A stretch of DNA of 64,000 nt. It comes from Syntrophotaleaceae bacterium (lineage in GTDB: Bacteria; Desulfobacterota; Desulfuromonadia; Desulfuromonadales; Syntrophotaleaceae). Under the pieces are notes generated by a model. It made no database searches. It saw only the letters and a list, made by a program, of their open reading frames with translations, and was not told the origin of the DNA. This document shows positions 25,715-35,298 of this stretch, piece after piece. A program made the position numbers and the translations under genes. The stretch's first letter is position 1; each line of letters starts with the position of its first letter. The DNA lies in the NCBI GenBank assembly GCA_041390365.1, contig JAWKQB010000003.1, forward strand, positions 620,001 to 684,000, given 5' to 3'.

Positions 25715-26289
25715 ACTCATCTCCTTTCTCTCTCCTTAATGAAGCCATTGAAGTACCTTTTCAGTGCAGTCCACCCAAAAAAATATTCAAGCTGTCTCCA
25801 AAACATCGAGACGGTATACAACTTGATAGAGAAATCAGGGTCGAGGTTTTACCCAGGGGGAAGAAAAAAAGAAGCCACCCCATTTATGGAAAGTGGCCTC
25901 GCAGGCTTATTCATAATATCCCTCCAACAACCCGACTGCCTTAAATGCACAACAAACCGACCCGCCATCGCATCTGGTCGAAATCTAACAAATGACCGGC
26001 TTTTCAGTAAAGAGAAAAACCGAAAACTTCGGTGTATTTTGCGGCATTGTCGCCTTCTCTCGGAAATCAATGTACGGAAAGGTACGGACGAGACGGACGG
26101 GGATTGAATCCGCACCTGCGGCCGGATGGCAGGGCCGGAAGGGAACTCCTGAATCAGCCGGACAGCTGTACTAGGTGGCTCGATCGCAGAGAAGCTTTGT
26201 TGGCTGAAGAAAGAGGATTAACCTTTGGTATGAAGCTGGGGCGACGGGTAAATTTTTTGATATTTGACAACTTGACTCCGTCCCCTTAC
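25715..26289. other. Intergenic region between the exported-protein operon and the antiporter gene
   Basis: Contains a minus-strand terminator (25861-25899) but no supportable gene. A GC-rich stretch at 26086-26175 looks structured but does not fold as a tRNA by eye. The end (26260-26285) has a TTGACTCCGTCCCC string resembling the dispersed repeats seen around 60370. Confidence 0.5.
25861..25899 (-). terminator. Intrinsic terminator, minus strand
   Basis: GCCAC and GTGGC flank an imperfect stem; on the minus strand it is followed by TTCTTTTTTTCTT. It is close in sequence to the 18796-18827 terminator and would end transcripts coming from the antiporter gene. Confidence 0.6.
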
Positions 26290-27987
26290 TTAGTTCGGTT
26301 GGTCTCCGCTGCGCGCCAGCGCCAGAAATTCTGTAAAACCGGCCACGCCGAGGACCTTGTCCCTGATTTCCGGGGGCTTGAAGGTACGGGCAATGTCAGC
26401 CAGGATCTCCAGTTGGGCTCCTTCGTCCATGACCGGGGTGAGTATCAGGCAGATAACATGGGCTGCGGTGCCGTCCGGGCTATCGAAGTCGATGCCGGAA
26501 CGGGACAGACCGACCGCAACCACCGGCTTGACCAGTCCGGGCAGACGGGCATGGGGCACGGCCACCCCCTTGCCGAGTCCAGTGGGCATGAGGGCTTCCC
26601 GGGACAGCACACGGCGTCCAATCGTTTCTCCGTCGAGCAGGGCATCCTCGGCGACAGCCTGGGCCAGCTCCTCGATGGCCTCGGTCCGGGAAAAGGCGGA
26701 CAGTTTGAGGACGAAGGCCCTCGAGCTGAGAAAGTCAGTAAATCGCAGGGGTTTTTTGAGGTGCAGCAGGCGCTGCATGAAAGGGCCGCTCATCAGCGAG
26801 GTGGCCAGAGCCATGACCACCAGGGCGACGAAAAGCTGTTCGCTGATCAAACCGTATTGCAGTGCGAGCAGGCCGAGAATGATCTCCATGGCGCCCCGGG
26901 CATTGAGGCCGAAGCCAACCGCCAGGGACTCTCGTCGGGAGAGTCCGCTCAGGCGGCTGGCCAGGCCACAACCTACCACCTTGCCGACAATGGCGATGAC
27001 CAGGACGATCAGCACCAAAAGAAGATCGAAGTTGGCGAGGAAATCAACCTTAAGGCCGATGCTGGCGAAAAACAGGGGCGCAAAGATGAAGGACACGAAC
27101 TGCTCGATGGTGGCCCGGGTGCGCACCCGCAGATGGCGTGAATCACCCATGGCCACACCGATCAAAAAGGTGCCGAAGATAGCATGTATACCGATCCATT
27201 CCGTGCAAGCGGCGGCAATCAGAGCCAGCGACAGGGCCAAACCCAGGACTCCGCCGGGCCAGCTGGTGTGTGCCTGAATCCAGGGCAGCACACGGTTGAA
27301 GGCCCAGCGGACCACGGTCAGGACGATGAGGGCGAAACCGAGGGTCAGCCAGATGGTCCGACCGATTCCCAGCGCATCCGGATCCGCCCCCAGCATGCCG
27401 AGAATGACGGCAAAGACGATCCAGCCCACCAGATCGTTGAGTACCGCCGCCGCCACCACGAGCATACCCAGGTCGCTTCGGTAGAGGTTGAGGTCCATCA
27501 GGGTCTTGGCAATGACCGGCAGCGCCGAGATGGACAGGGCGGTGGCCATGAAGAGGGCGAAGACCAGCCGTTCCGCGCCCTCCTCCATACCCATGAGTCC
27601 CGGCAGATACCAGGAGGCGACGAAACCCAGTGTGAAAGGGACGACCATCCCGGCGATGCCGATGTTGATGGCAGCCCGTCCTTGACGCCAGATGGTGGAA
27701 AGATCGACTTCCATCCCGGCCACCAGCAGGAAAAGAGCGATAGCCAGGAGGGTCAAGCCCTCGAAAGCCAAAGCCCCTCCGCCAGTCATGGGAAAAAGGA
27801 AACCATGCCAGTCGGGAGCCAGGGCGCCGAACAGAGTCGGCCCCCACAAGACTCCGGCCAGGATTTCGCCCAGCACAGACGGCAAGTTGAAACGCAGCGC
27901 CATTTCACCGAGCAACCGGGCAGAGGCCAGCAAAAGGCCTAAAGCCAGAAACAGCGCTGTAATTTCACTGTGACTCAGTGTATCCAT
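26290..27987 (-). CDS. CPA2 cation:proton antiporter fused to an EIIA (PtsN-like) domain
   Basis: 565 residues from ATG 27987 (AAAGGA 4 bases upstream). About twelve membrane helices of the KefB/NhaS-type CPA2 family (residues 1-395; GLLLASARLLGEMALRF at the start) precede a cytoplasmic domain resembling PTS EIIA of the fructose/nitrogen type, with GVAVPHAR carrying the phosphorylatable His (near 490). Exchange of Na+ or K+ for H+ is likely. The EIIA domain may couple transport to PTS phosphorylation state or act as a nucleotide sensor; that is inference. Confidence 0.85.
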   Translation of the reverse strand: MDTLSHSEITALFLALGLLLASARLLGEMALRFNLPSVLGEILAGVLWGPTLFGALAPDWHGFLFPMTGGGALAFEGLTLLAIALFLLVAGMEVDLSTIWRQGRAAINIGIAGMVVPFTLGFVASWYLPGLMGMEEGAERLVFALFMATALSISALPVIAKTLMDLNLYRSDLGMLVVAAAVLNDLVGWIVFAVILGMLGADPDALGIGRTIWLTLGFALIVLTVVRWAFNRVLPWIQAHTSWPGGVLGLALSLALIAAACTEWIGIHAIFGTFLIGVAMGDSRHLRVRTRATIEQFVSFIFAPLFFASIGLKVDFLANFDLLLVLIVLVIAIVGKVVGCGLASRLSGLSRRESLAVGFGLNARGAMEIILGLLALQYGLISEQLFVALVVMALATSLMSGPFMQRLLHLKKPLRFTDFLSSRAFVLKLSAFSRTEAIEELAQAVAEDALLDGETIGRRVLSREALMPTGLGKGVAVPHARLPGLVKPVVAVGLSRSGIDFDSPDGTAAHVICLILTPVMDEGAQLEILADIARTFKPPEIRDKVLGVAGFTEFLALARSGDQPN

Positions 27988-28214
27988 GAAATCCTTTTCC
28001 CTCTTTCCTAAAGTCAAGCATTCCTACATCTTCAGTTTGCAAACCAGAAAACGGGCTTGAAACCATCATTTCGCCCGGTTTCAAGACAACCGAAGGTTGC
28101 TGCAGCCCGAAGAATACCAGAATTGGATTGGTCGAGGGGAATCGAGGTAGTTCGCATCCTGGGCCTCAATCGATTATACAGTCCCTTTAGCTGCAATCAT
28201 TGGGGAGTGAGCCC

Positions 28215-29744
28215 CTATTGCGTCCGCCGGTCAAGGCTCCGATACTGAATTGCCTCGGCCAGGTGGGATTGTTGGATCTGTTCGCTTTCGGCCAGATCGG
28301 CGATGGTGCGGGCGACTTTTAGGAGGCGGGTGTAGGTGCGGGCGGAGAAGCCGAGGCGGTCGGTGACCATTTCCATCAGCTGCTGCCCGGCTTCGTCGAG
28401 GGCGCAGAACTTGCGCAGCTGTCGGGGTTTCATGGCGGCGTTGCAGAGGGTGGTGCTGCCGGCAAAGCGTTCCCGCTGGATCTCCCGTGCCCGCTCCACG
28501 CGGGCACGGATGGCGGCGCTGCTTTCGCCCTCTTCATCCTCCGACAGCTCTTTGTGGCTGATGCGCGGCACTTCCACATGCAGGTCGATGCGGTCCAGCA
28601 GTGGGCCGGAGAGGCGCCGCCGATAGCGCTGGACCATCAGCGGGGTGCAGGTGCAGGAATGGAGGGGGTCACCCAGGTAGCCGCAGGGGCAGGGGTTCAT
28701 GGCCGCGACCAGCATGAAGTCGGCGGGATAGGTCAGGGTGGTGGCGGCACGGCTGATGGTGACCTGACCGTCTTCCAGAGGCTGACGCAGCATCTCCAGC
28801 ACGTTTTTCTTGAATTCGAGCAGTTCGTCGAGGAACAGCACGCCGTGATGAGCCAGGGAGACTTCACCCGGTTTCGGCATCGTACCGCCGCCGATGAGTC
28901 CGGCGTCGGAGATGGTGTGGTGGGGGCTGCGGAAGGGGCGGGTGGAGATGAGGGCGTCCTGGCGGGGCAGCAGGCCGACGATTGAATGGATCTTGGTGGT
29001 GTCCAGAGCTTCGGCGAAACCCATATCCGGCAGGATGGTGGGCAAACGCCGGGCCAGCATGGTCTTACCACTGCCGGGAGGGCCGACCATCAGGAGATTA
29101 TGACCGCCGCTGGCAGCTACCTCCAGGGACCGCTTGACATGCTCCTGCCCCCTCACTTCGGCAAAATCGACGTCGTGAATCGAGCCCTGGGCGAACAGCT
29201 CGGCGGCGTCGACCCGGCACGGTTCGACCGCCTGCCGGCCGTTCAAAAAATCGACCAGTTGACCGAGGTCGGAAATGCCGTAAATGGTCAGGCCCTCGAC
29301 AATGGCCCCTTCACGGGCGTTTTCCAGGGGCAGGATGAGCCCGTCGAGGCCCCATTGATGGGCGGCGACGGCGACCGGAAGGGCGCCGCGGACCGGTTTG
29401 ATGCATCCGTCCAGGCTCAGTTCGCCGAGAAAGGCGAATTTTGCGGCGCGATCGCTCGGAACGACCCCGGTCGCGGCGAGGATGCCGATGGCCATCGGCA
29501 AATCAAAGGCCGCGCCGTCCTTGCGAATGTCAGCGGGGGCGAGATTGATGGTGATGCGGCGGACAGGGAATTCGTAGCCGGAATTCTTGATGGCTGCTTT
29601 GACCCGGTCCTTGCTCTCCTTGACTGCCCCGTCAGGAAGGCCGACGGTGGCGAACTGGGGAAGCCCTTGGACGATGTCCACCTCGACCTCCACCGGATAG
29701 GCGTCGATTCCGATCAATGCTCCGGACAGCACCTTGGCAAGCAT
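28215..29744 (-). CDS. comM: YifB/ComM magnesium-chelatase-like AAA+ ATPase
   Basis: 509 residues: N-terminal Lon-protease-like fold (about 20-160), AAA+ domain with Walker A GPPGSGKTM (near 222) and a CPCGYLG zinc-type motif, and the C-terminal Mg-chelatase helical domain. ComM is a branch-migration helicase helping integration of incoming DNA in natural transformation. A 75-bp piece of its 3' end is duplicated at 18835. Confidence 0.93.
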   Translation of the reverse strand: MLAKVLSGALIGIDAYPVEVEVDIVQGLPQFATVGLPDGAVKESKDRVKAAIKNSGYEFPVRRITINLAPADIRKDGAAFDLPMAIGILAATGVVPSDRAAKFAFLGELSLDGCIKPVRGALPVAVAAHQWGLDGLILPLENAREGAIVEGLTIYGISDLGQLVDFLNGRQAVEPCRVDAAELFAQGSIHDVDFAEVRGQEHVKRSLEVAASGGHNLLMVGPPGSGKTMLARRLPTILPDMGFAEALDTTKIHSIVGLLPRQDALISTRPFRSPHHTISDAGLIGGGTMPKPGEVSLAHHGVLFLDELLEFKKNVLEMLRQPLEDGQVTISRAATTLTYPADFMLVAAMNPCPCGYLGDPLHSCTCTPLMVQRYRRRLSGPLLDRIDLHVEVPRISHKELSEDEEGESSAAIRARVERAREIQRERFAGSTTLCNAAMKPRQLRKFCALDEAGQQLMEMVTDRLGFSARTYTRLLKVARTIADLAESEQIQQSHLAEAIQYRSLDRRTQ

Positions 29745-29844
29745 GGTCCCCCCTGGCCAACGGAAATTCCATCACCAAAACAAAATGACTATCCTGCCCT
29801 GCCTTCCTTTCAGTCCTTTAGGTCCCTGCTGTCCCTGCTGTCCT

Positions 29845-30771
29845 TTAAAATCCTTCCAGATATTTCTCCACCGCGATCGCCGCCACGGCTCCGTCCCCGA
29901 CTGCGGTGGCGATCTGCTTCAGCATTTTGCTGCGCACATCGCCGGCGGCGAAAACCCCCGGCAGAGAGGTGCGGCCTTCCGTATCGGTGAGAATATAGCC
30001 TTCCTCGTTCAGTTTGAGAACGTTTGCCAGAAAATGGGCCTTGGGGATGACGCCGATGGCGAAGAAAACCCCTTCGACGGCCAGAGAGGAGACCTCATCT
30101 GTCAATTTGTTCCTGATCTTGAGCTCGCAAACCCCCCGCTTGTCGCCAATGACTTCCTCGGGGACGTTGTTCCAGACCACCTCGATCTTGGGATTGGCCA
30201 GGACCCGCTCCTGAAGCACGCTGGTGGCCCGCAGTTTGTCCCGGCGATGGACGAGGTAGACCTTGCTGGCGAAACGGCTGAGAAAGATCGCCTCTTCCGC
30301 CGCCGTATCCCCGCCGCCGATGACGGCGACGGGTACGTCCCGAAAAAACGCCCCGTCACAGGTGGCGCAATAGGAGACGCCGCGGCCGGCAAGCTCCTTT
30401 TCGCCGGGAATGCCGAGCTTGCGCGGTTCGGCGCCGGTGGTGACGATGACCGCCCGGGCGCGGTATTCCTCGCCGTCGACGATGACACTTTTGTAGTCGC
30501 CCTTGTCGATCAGCTGCTGAACCTCCCCGCTGGTGACCTGAAGGCCGAATTCCTGGCAGTGCTCCTGGAATCGGGCCACGAGTTCGGGACCGTCGATGCC
30601 CCCTGGAAAACCGGGATAGTTTTCGACCTTGGTGGTGGTCATGACCTGGCCGCCGACGATCATGCGTTCGACCAGCAGGGTGTCGAGCTTGGCCCGGGAG
30701 GTATAGAGTCCGGCGGTCAGACCGGCGGGTCCGCCGCCGATGATAATGACATCGTATGCGGTTTTGTTCAT
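29845..30771 (-). CDS. trxB: Thioredoxin reductase
   Basis: 308 residues from ATG 30771 (AAGGAG upstream). FAD motif IIGGGPAG, redox-active pair in SYCATCDGAFF, NADPH motif GGGDTAAEEA and the C-terminal GVFAAGDVRSK are all present. It reduces thioredoxin with NADPH. The sequence resembles low-molecular-weight bacterial TrxB across the whole length. Confidence 0.94.
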   Translation of the reverse strand: MNKTAYDVIIIGGGPAGLTAGLYTSRAKLDTLLVERMIVGGQVMTTTKVENYPGFPGGIDGPELVARFQEHCQEFGLQVTSGEVQQLIDKGDYKSVIVDGEEYRARAVIVTTGAEPRKLGIPGEKELAGRGVSYCATCDGAFFRDVPVAVIGGGDTAAEEAIFLSRFASKVYLVHRRDKLRATSVLQERVLANPKIEVVWNNVPEEVIGDKRGVCELKIRNKLTDEVSSLAVEGVFFAIGVIPKAHFLANVLKLNEEGYILTDTEGRTSLPGVFAAGDVRSKMLKQIATAVGDGAVAAIAVEKYLEGF

Positions 30772-31003
30772 GAAAAACTCCTTGAATGGCGATAAACGGC
30801 TCAATTATATAGCACAGCAAGGGATAAATGTGAACCCGGCAATCGACCATCTCGGGTTTATCATGGGGCTTGCGTTTCCTGCAGCAGTTTCCCATGACCT
30901 CCGGGATGGAAGTCCTTGCCTGGCGATTCCCGATTCTTTAATATGTCCCTCGGCATTGGCTGGATTAAGGTCCCGCCGTCTGTGATTCTCTTCGAGGGGT
31001 TCC

Positions 31004-31411
31004 ATGAAGAAAAAGTCCCGAAAAAAAGCCCGCCGGCCCCTGGTCCGGTTTGCCCTCTGGTCAGCGGTGTTCCTGGTTCTGGTGGTGGCGGCCGATCAGG
31101 CTCTGCTTCATCTTGATGCGGATCGTCCGCTGATCCGGAACTTCCAGGAATGTTACCGGGATTTCCGAACCCGCCTGCTGGGTGGCCGGCCCTCGCCAAT
31201 GCCCGTCCCCCGACCCACCCGGCCTTCCTCCGGGCCGGTCCCTTGCGAAAAGGAGCGCAACCGCACCGTGGAGGCGATCCTCGAGCAGAGCTCGAAAGAC
31301 AGGAAAACATCCTACCTTTATGTCGACCGGCAAGGCGTTCTGCAGTTCGCCGACAGTCTCGACGAGGTTCCGCCGGCGTACCGCCGCTCCGCCCAGGCCC
31401 TTGAGGAATAG
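31004..31411 (+). CDS. Membrane-anchored protein with a DUF4124-like segment
   Basis: 135 residues: a basic N-terminus, one membrane segment (about 16-32), a Pro-rich linker (about 60-75) and a C-terminal stretch SYLYVDRQGVLQFADSLDEV reminiscent of the DUF4124 pattern (Y-x-W/V-D-x-x-G-x-x-x-F/Y-x-D). The periplasmic part has two Cys. Function unknown. Confidence 0.65.
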   Translation: MKKKSRKKARRPLVRFALWSAVFLVLVVAADQALLHLDADRPLIRNFQECYRDFRTRLLGGRPSPMPVPRPTRPSSGPVPCEKERNRTVEAILEQSSKDRKTSYLYVDRQGVLQFADSLDEVPPAYRRSAQALEE

Positions 31412-31714
31412 GGGTTTGATGCGACTATGGATGTGAACACCTGAAAGCCGCAAATTCACTCCGTCATGCCCAAGTGTTTCTATTGAGCATCCAGGATTCA
31501 ACGGCTGGATTCCCGATCAAAATCGCCTCGGGAATGACATTTTGCGATGCAGTCTTTATTGAACGCAGATAACTGGGGATAACGGCGGATGAAATCATAA
31601 TCGGTTTTGGCCTTATCTGCGTAAATCCTTCTTGATCTGCGTTCGACCCAAAAGGTTTTTCCCGGATTTTGACTTTCGGATGACGGAATCAATCGTCCCA
31701 AACGCCCGTTTTTT
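31412..31714. other. Intergenic stretch with degenerate ATCTGCGT-type repeats
   Basis: Contains several partial copies of a short unit (CGCAGATAAC, TATCTGCGTAAATC, GATCTGCGTTC) in both orientations between 31560 and 31650. No gene was seen. Confidence 0.5.
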
Positions 31715-32506
31715 TCAAGGAAGATTTCCGTAAACATCCGCCCTGCGGTCCTTGAGCGCTGGTATCTTTTCCCGGTAGTCGCGCATGGCGGCGAAGTCGA
31801 GGTCGGCCGTGATCTCCTCAGCCTCGGTTCCCGCTTCGGCAAGGATCTCCCCCTGCGGCGAGACGATCAGGCTCATGCCGAAAAAGTCGAATCGGCCCTG
31901 ACGACCGCAGCAGTTGGCCGCTATCAGGAAGAGCTGGTTCTCGATGGCTCGCGCCTTGATCAAGGTCCGCCATTGCTCCTGCCGGGGAGCCGGCCACTCG
32001 GCGGGCAGGCAGATGATCTCCGCTCCGGACAGGGTCAGGAGCCGAAACAGTTCGGGAAAACGGAGGTCGTAACAGATGGCCATGCCGAGCCGACCGGCGG
32101 AGGTCGGTACCACGAGAATCTGGCTTCCCGCCTGAAAATGCAGATGTTCGCCCATGGGAGAAAAAAGGTGCATTTTGCGGTAGGTCCCTGCCACCCGGCC
32201 GTCATCGACAACGAAAGTGGTATTGAAAAGGGCGCCGTCAACCTTTTCCGGCAGAGATCCCACCACGACCATGTTCAGACGCTTGGTTGAGTCCGCGATC
32301 TGTTCCAGTACGGCCGGGGTTTTTTCCGCTTCGTCCGGCAGAGAGCGGTAATCGAAGCCGGTGCTCCACATTTCGGGCAGCACCGCCAGACGCACCTTGC
32401 GTAAACCCAGGCGGTGCAGGGCGGCGAGTGCCTGGTCAAGATTTTTTTCGACCTGCCCCGGGGCAATGGGGAACTGCACGGCTGCGGCTGTCGTTGTTCC
32501 AGTCAT
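31715..32506 (-). CDS. Nitrilase-superfamily amidohydrolase (omega-amidase-like)
   Basis: 263 residues with the Glu-Lys-Cys triad: LPEMWSTGF (Glu), YRKMHLF (Lys) and AICYDLRFPELFR (Cys). The MWSTGF and CYDLRFPE signatures fit omega-amidase/Nit2-like enzymes that hydrolyse 2-oxoglutaramate-type or other carboxyl-amide substrates. Cytoplasmic. Substrate not fixed by sequence. Confidence 0.88.
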   Translation of the reverse strand: MTGTTTAAAVQFPIAPGQVEKNLDQALAALHRLGLRKVRLAVLPEMWSTGFDYRSLPDEAEKTPAVLEQIADSTKRLNMVVVGSLPEKVDGALFNTTFVVDDGRVAGTYRKMHLFSPMGEHLHFQAGSQILVVPTSAGRLGMAICYDLRFPELFRLLTLSGAEIICLPAEWPAPRQEQWRTLIKARAIENQLFLIAANCCGRQGRFDFFGMSLIVSPQGEILAEAGTEAEEITADLDFAAMRDYREKIPALKDRRADVYGNLP

Positions 32507-32808
32507 GGCGTTTCATCCTGGGCGATTCCCGCCTGACGGCGGATTTGAATAAAGAAGAGATTCCCGATTATAAACCAGCCCGCCGGATGGGGCAATGAAG
32601 AGATGTCTCGCCCCCGGCATCCAATCTCCTTGAAAAGATTGGCAAGGAAGGAGTATACGATATCGCGCAGAGGGCAGGAGGCGCTTGACCCTTGAACTCA
32701 AAGCGTGCTAAAAATCCTCGACCGACAGGGGTCGGGCGACCTCACTTCTGCTTCCGGCCTCCTCGGTGTTCGAATTTCCGAAGCTATTCTTGGGATACCA
32801 TCGTTTCC

Positions 32809-33291
32809 ATGGCGAAAGTGGCAACCTTCATTACCATGCTGGCCTTCTGGGTCATCATGTCGGGCATGTTCGATGCCTTTCATCTGTCCCTGGGGATCAT
32901 CAGCTGTCTGCTGGTCACCCTGCTCAGCCATGAACTTCTTTTTTATGGGGAAAAGAAGCGCTTCTGGGTCAAAGGACCTTTTGGCCTGTTTCTCTACTTC
33001 CCGTGGCTTTTCTGGCAAATTGTCATCGCCAACATTCAGGTCGCCTACATCGTTCTGCACCCCCGGATGCTGGACCTCATCGATCCCCAGCTGTTCCGCT
33101 TCAAGACTTTTTTGAAACGCCCGATTTCCAAAGTGACCTTTGCCCAGTCGATCACCCTGACTCCCGGCACCATTACCGTCGACATCCATGAAGACGAGTT
33201 TACCGTCTATGCCCTGACCCGCAGCGCTGCCGAATCCCTTCCCGGGGAAATGGAACGCCGGGTGGGTAAAGCCCTGGAACCAGTAAAATGA
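32809..33291 (+). CDS. mrpE: Na+/H+ antiporter subunit MrpE
   Basis: 160 residues with an N-terminal hydrophobic pair and the MnhE pattern QSITLTPGTITVDIHEDEF. ATG 32809 gives the family length; the frame opens to 32692. First gene of a ten-gene operon for an Mrp-type complex that couples proton movement to Na+ or other ion transport. Overlaps mrpF by 4 bp. Confidence 0.88.
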   Translation: MAKVATFITMLAFWVIMSGMFDAFHLSLGIISCLLVTLLSHELLFYGEKKRFWVKGPFGLFLYFPWLFWQIVIANIQVAYIVLHPRMLDLIDPQLFRFKTFLKRPISKVTFAQSITLTPGTITVDIHEDEFTVYALTRSAAESLPGEMERRVGKALEPVK

Positions 33292-33566
33292 TGGACTCAG
33301 TTTTTATCGGCTCGGGGATCGCCCTGCTTCTGCTGATGGGGCTTTGCCTGGTGCGTGTGGTCTACGGTCCGACCATTCTCGACCGGATTCTCGGCGGCAA
33401 CGTGATCGGCACCAAGACCACCGTGCTGCTGCTGATTATCGGCGTACTCTACAATAATGTGTCGATGTTCGTCGATATTGCCATCGCCTATGCCCTGCTC
33501 AACTTTATCGCGACCTTGGGCGCCGCTAAGTATTTCCTGCGGCGCAAGGATACGCCCTTCCATTAG
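33288..33566 (+). CDS. mrpF: Na+/H+ antiporter subunit MrpF
   Basis: 92 residues, three membrane helices, with the MnhF signature RVVYGPTILDRILGGNVIGT. Overlaps the mrpE stop. Confidence 0.9.
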   Translation: MMDSVFIGSGIALLLLMGLCLVRVVYGPTILDRILGGNVIGTKTTVLLLIIGVLYNNVSMFVDIAIAYALLNFIATLGAAKYFLRRKDTPFH

Positions 33567-33596
33567 CCGAACCAAAATTCCGAAAGGTTACAGGAA

Positions 33597-33920
33597 ATGC
33601 TCTGGGTTTCCGGGTTTCTCATTCTGACGGGAATCTTCTTTTTCGCGGTGGCCGTACTCGGTATTCTACGATTTCCCGATTTTTATACCCGGCTGCATGC
33701 GGCGGGGAAATGCGACTCATTGGCCGCGGTGCTGGTGATTTTCGGCATCGCCCTCTACAACCTGATCGATTTTTCCCCCGCCAACCTGCTGGTCAGCCTG
33801 AAGATTCTGGCCATCGCCGCGTTCGTCTTCGTCGCCAGCCCAACGGCCACTCACGCGGTGACCGAGGCGGCGTTGATCATCGGCGTCGAACCCTGGACCC
33901 GGAAGGACAAACAGCAATGA
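33597..33920 (+). CDS. mrpG: Na+/H+ antiporter subunit MrpG
   Basis: 107 residues with three helices and the MnhG pattern GILRFPDFYTRLHAAGKCDSL and SPTATHAVTEAA. Its stop overlaps the next ATG (ATGA). Confidence 0.9.
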   Translation: MLWVSGFLILTGIFFFAVAVLGILRFPDFYTRLHAAGKCDSLAAVLVIFGIALYNLIDFSPANLLVSLKILAIAAFVFVASPTATHAVTEAALIIGVEPWTRKDKQQ

Positions 33921-34162
33921 TCTGGGAACTGGACCTGCTCATTCTGGCCCTGGTGGCGGTCTGCGCCGTAGCGGCCATCACCATCCGCGACCTGCTGGGG
34001 GCGGTGGTGATTTTCGGTGTCTACAGTTTTCTCATGTGTCTTCTCTGGGCGGAAATGGGTGCTGTGGATGTGGCCTTTACCGAGGCGACGGTGGGTGCGG
34101 GCATCAGCAGCGTCCTTTTCATTGCCGCCATTTTCCGTACTACACGAAGGAGCAAGGATTGA
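33917..34162 (+). CDS. Mrp DUF4040-type small subunit (MbhD-like)
   Basis: 81 residues, three helices, with the DUF4040 signature (GAVVIFGVYSFLMCLLWAEM, then VDVAFTEATVGAG). In classical Mrp this segment is the C-terminal part of MrpA; here it is a separate gene as in Mbh/Mbx and many deltaproteobacterial Mrp operons. Coupled to both neighbours by overlaps. Confidence 0.85.
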   Translation: MIWELDLLILALVAVCAVAAITIRDLLGAVVIFGVYSFLMCLLWAEMGAVDVAFTEATVGAGISSVLFIAAIFRTTRRSKD

Positions 34163-34431
34163 AAGCGTTCGCTTTTCTTGCCACTCTGGCCACCGCCGTG
34201 GTCCTGCTTTACGGAACGAAGGATTTCGCGCCATGGGGCGATCCGGCTTCCCCCGCCAGTACCCATGTCTCGCCGGTTTACATTCAGCGGTCGGTTGAGG
34301 AAACCCACGTTCCCAATATAGTTACCGCCATCCTCGGCGATTACCGCGGTTACGACACCATGTTCGAAACGGTGGTCATCTACTGCGCCGGACTGGCGGT
34401 GATCAGCATTTTGAGGAGGCAGAAGACATGA
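34159..34431 (+). CDS. Mrp MbhE-like small subunit
   Basis: 90 residues from TTG 34159 (GGAG 6 bases upstream; overlaps the previous stop). Two helices flank a soluble loop with the typical YDTMFETVVIYCAGLAVI end. Corresponds to the extreme C-terminus of long MrpA or the N-terminus of MrpB. Its stop overlaps mrpB. Confidence 0.8.
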   Translation: MKAFAFLATLATAVVLLYGTKDFAPWGDPASPASTHVSPVYIQRSVEETHVPNIVTAILGDYRGYDTMFETVVIYCAGLAVISILRRQKT

Positions 34432-34907
34432 AAATCCTCCAGCAGCGGGCCCGGGGCCGGATCGTGGGCGAAAATCTGATCATCCGCACATCCGTGCGGT
34501 TGCTGGTTCCCTTCATCCAGCTGTTCGGTCTCTACATTATCGTTCACGGCCATTACAGCCCGGGGGGCGGTTTCCAGGGAGGGGTGGTGCTGGGCGCCTC
34601 CTTTATCCTGCTGGCGCTGGCCTACGACCTGCAGACCTCGCTGCGCTTCATGTCGGAGCGGGTCAACGGTATCCTCGGCAACGTTGGTGTGTTGATCTAT
34701 ACCGGGACGGCCGTGCTCTGCGCCCTTTTGGGCGGCCTGTTTCTCGACTATTCAGCCCTGAACCGCATCATTCCCCTCGGCGCCGTGGAATGGCGATCCA
34801 TGGGGATTTTCGTGGTGGAAGTGGGGGTTGGCATCGCCGTCATGAGCATCATGGCCTCGCTTTTCTGGGATCTTGGTTCCGGAGGCGGGATGGACGAGGG
34901 GCTCTGA
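34428..34907 (+). CDS. mrpB: Na+/H+ antiporter subunit MrpB
   Basis: 159 residues, four helices, with the MnhB domain marker FGLYIIVHGHYSPGGGFQGG. Follows the MbhE-like gene by overlap. Confidence 0.9.
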   Translation: MKILQQRARGRIVGENLIIRTSVRLLVPFIQLFGLYIIVHGHYSPGGGFQGGVVLGASFILLALAYDLQTSLRFMSERVNGILGNVGVLIYTGTAVLCALLGGLFLDYSALNRIIPLGAVEWRSMGIFVVEVGVGIAVMSIMASLFWDLGSGGGMDEGL

Positions 34908-34908
34908 A

Positions 34909-35298
34909 ATGGAACAGCTGCTGGCGGAAATCGTTGCCAAATACAACTACTGGCTTTACGTGCTGCTGATGATGATCGGCTTCTATGCCATGATCGGCAA
35001 GCGCAATCTGGTAAAGAAACTGCTCGGAATGAACATCTTCCAGACCGCGATCATCCTTTTTTACGTCTCCATCGGGGTCAAACGGGGCGGCGGCATCCCC
35101 ATCGTCGACAAGCACGCAGCCCTGAGCCACGGCATCGATGCGGCTACAGTGGTCAATCCCCTGCCCCATGTGCTGATGCTGACCGCCATCGTGGTGTCGG
35201 TGAGCGTGACCGGGGTCGCGCTGGCGATCATGGTGAGGCTGTATCGCCACTACGGCACTCTGGAAGAGGATGAAATCGTGGAGAAGATCGACCGATGA
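34909..35298 (+). CDS. mrpC: Na+/H+ antiporter subunit MrpC (NuoK-like)
   Basis: 129 residues from ATG 34909, with three helices and the NuoK/MrpC features (KLLGMNIFQTAIILFYV, DPLPHVLMLTAIVVSV-type segment). Its stop overlaps the next gene by 4 bp. Confidence 0.88.
   Translation: MEQLLAEIVAKYNYWLYVLLMMIGFYAMIGKRNLVKKLLGMNIFQTAIILFYVSIGVKRGGGIPIVDKHAALSHGIDAATVVNPLPHVLMLTAIVVSVSVTGVALAIMVRLYRHYGTLEEDEIVEKIDR

Noticed and set aside
26086..26175. Possible tRNA, considered as tRNA-Sec because of the two selenoproteins
   Set aside because: GGATTGAATCC resembles a T-arm on one strand, but no acceptor stem, anticodon arm or CCA end could be built by eye. tRNAscan-SE or Aragorn would decide.
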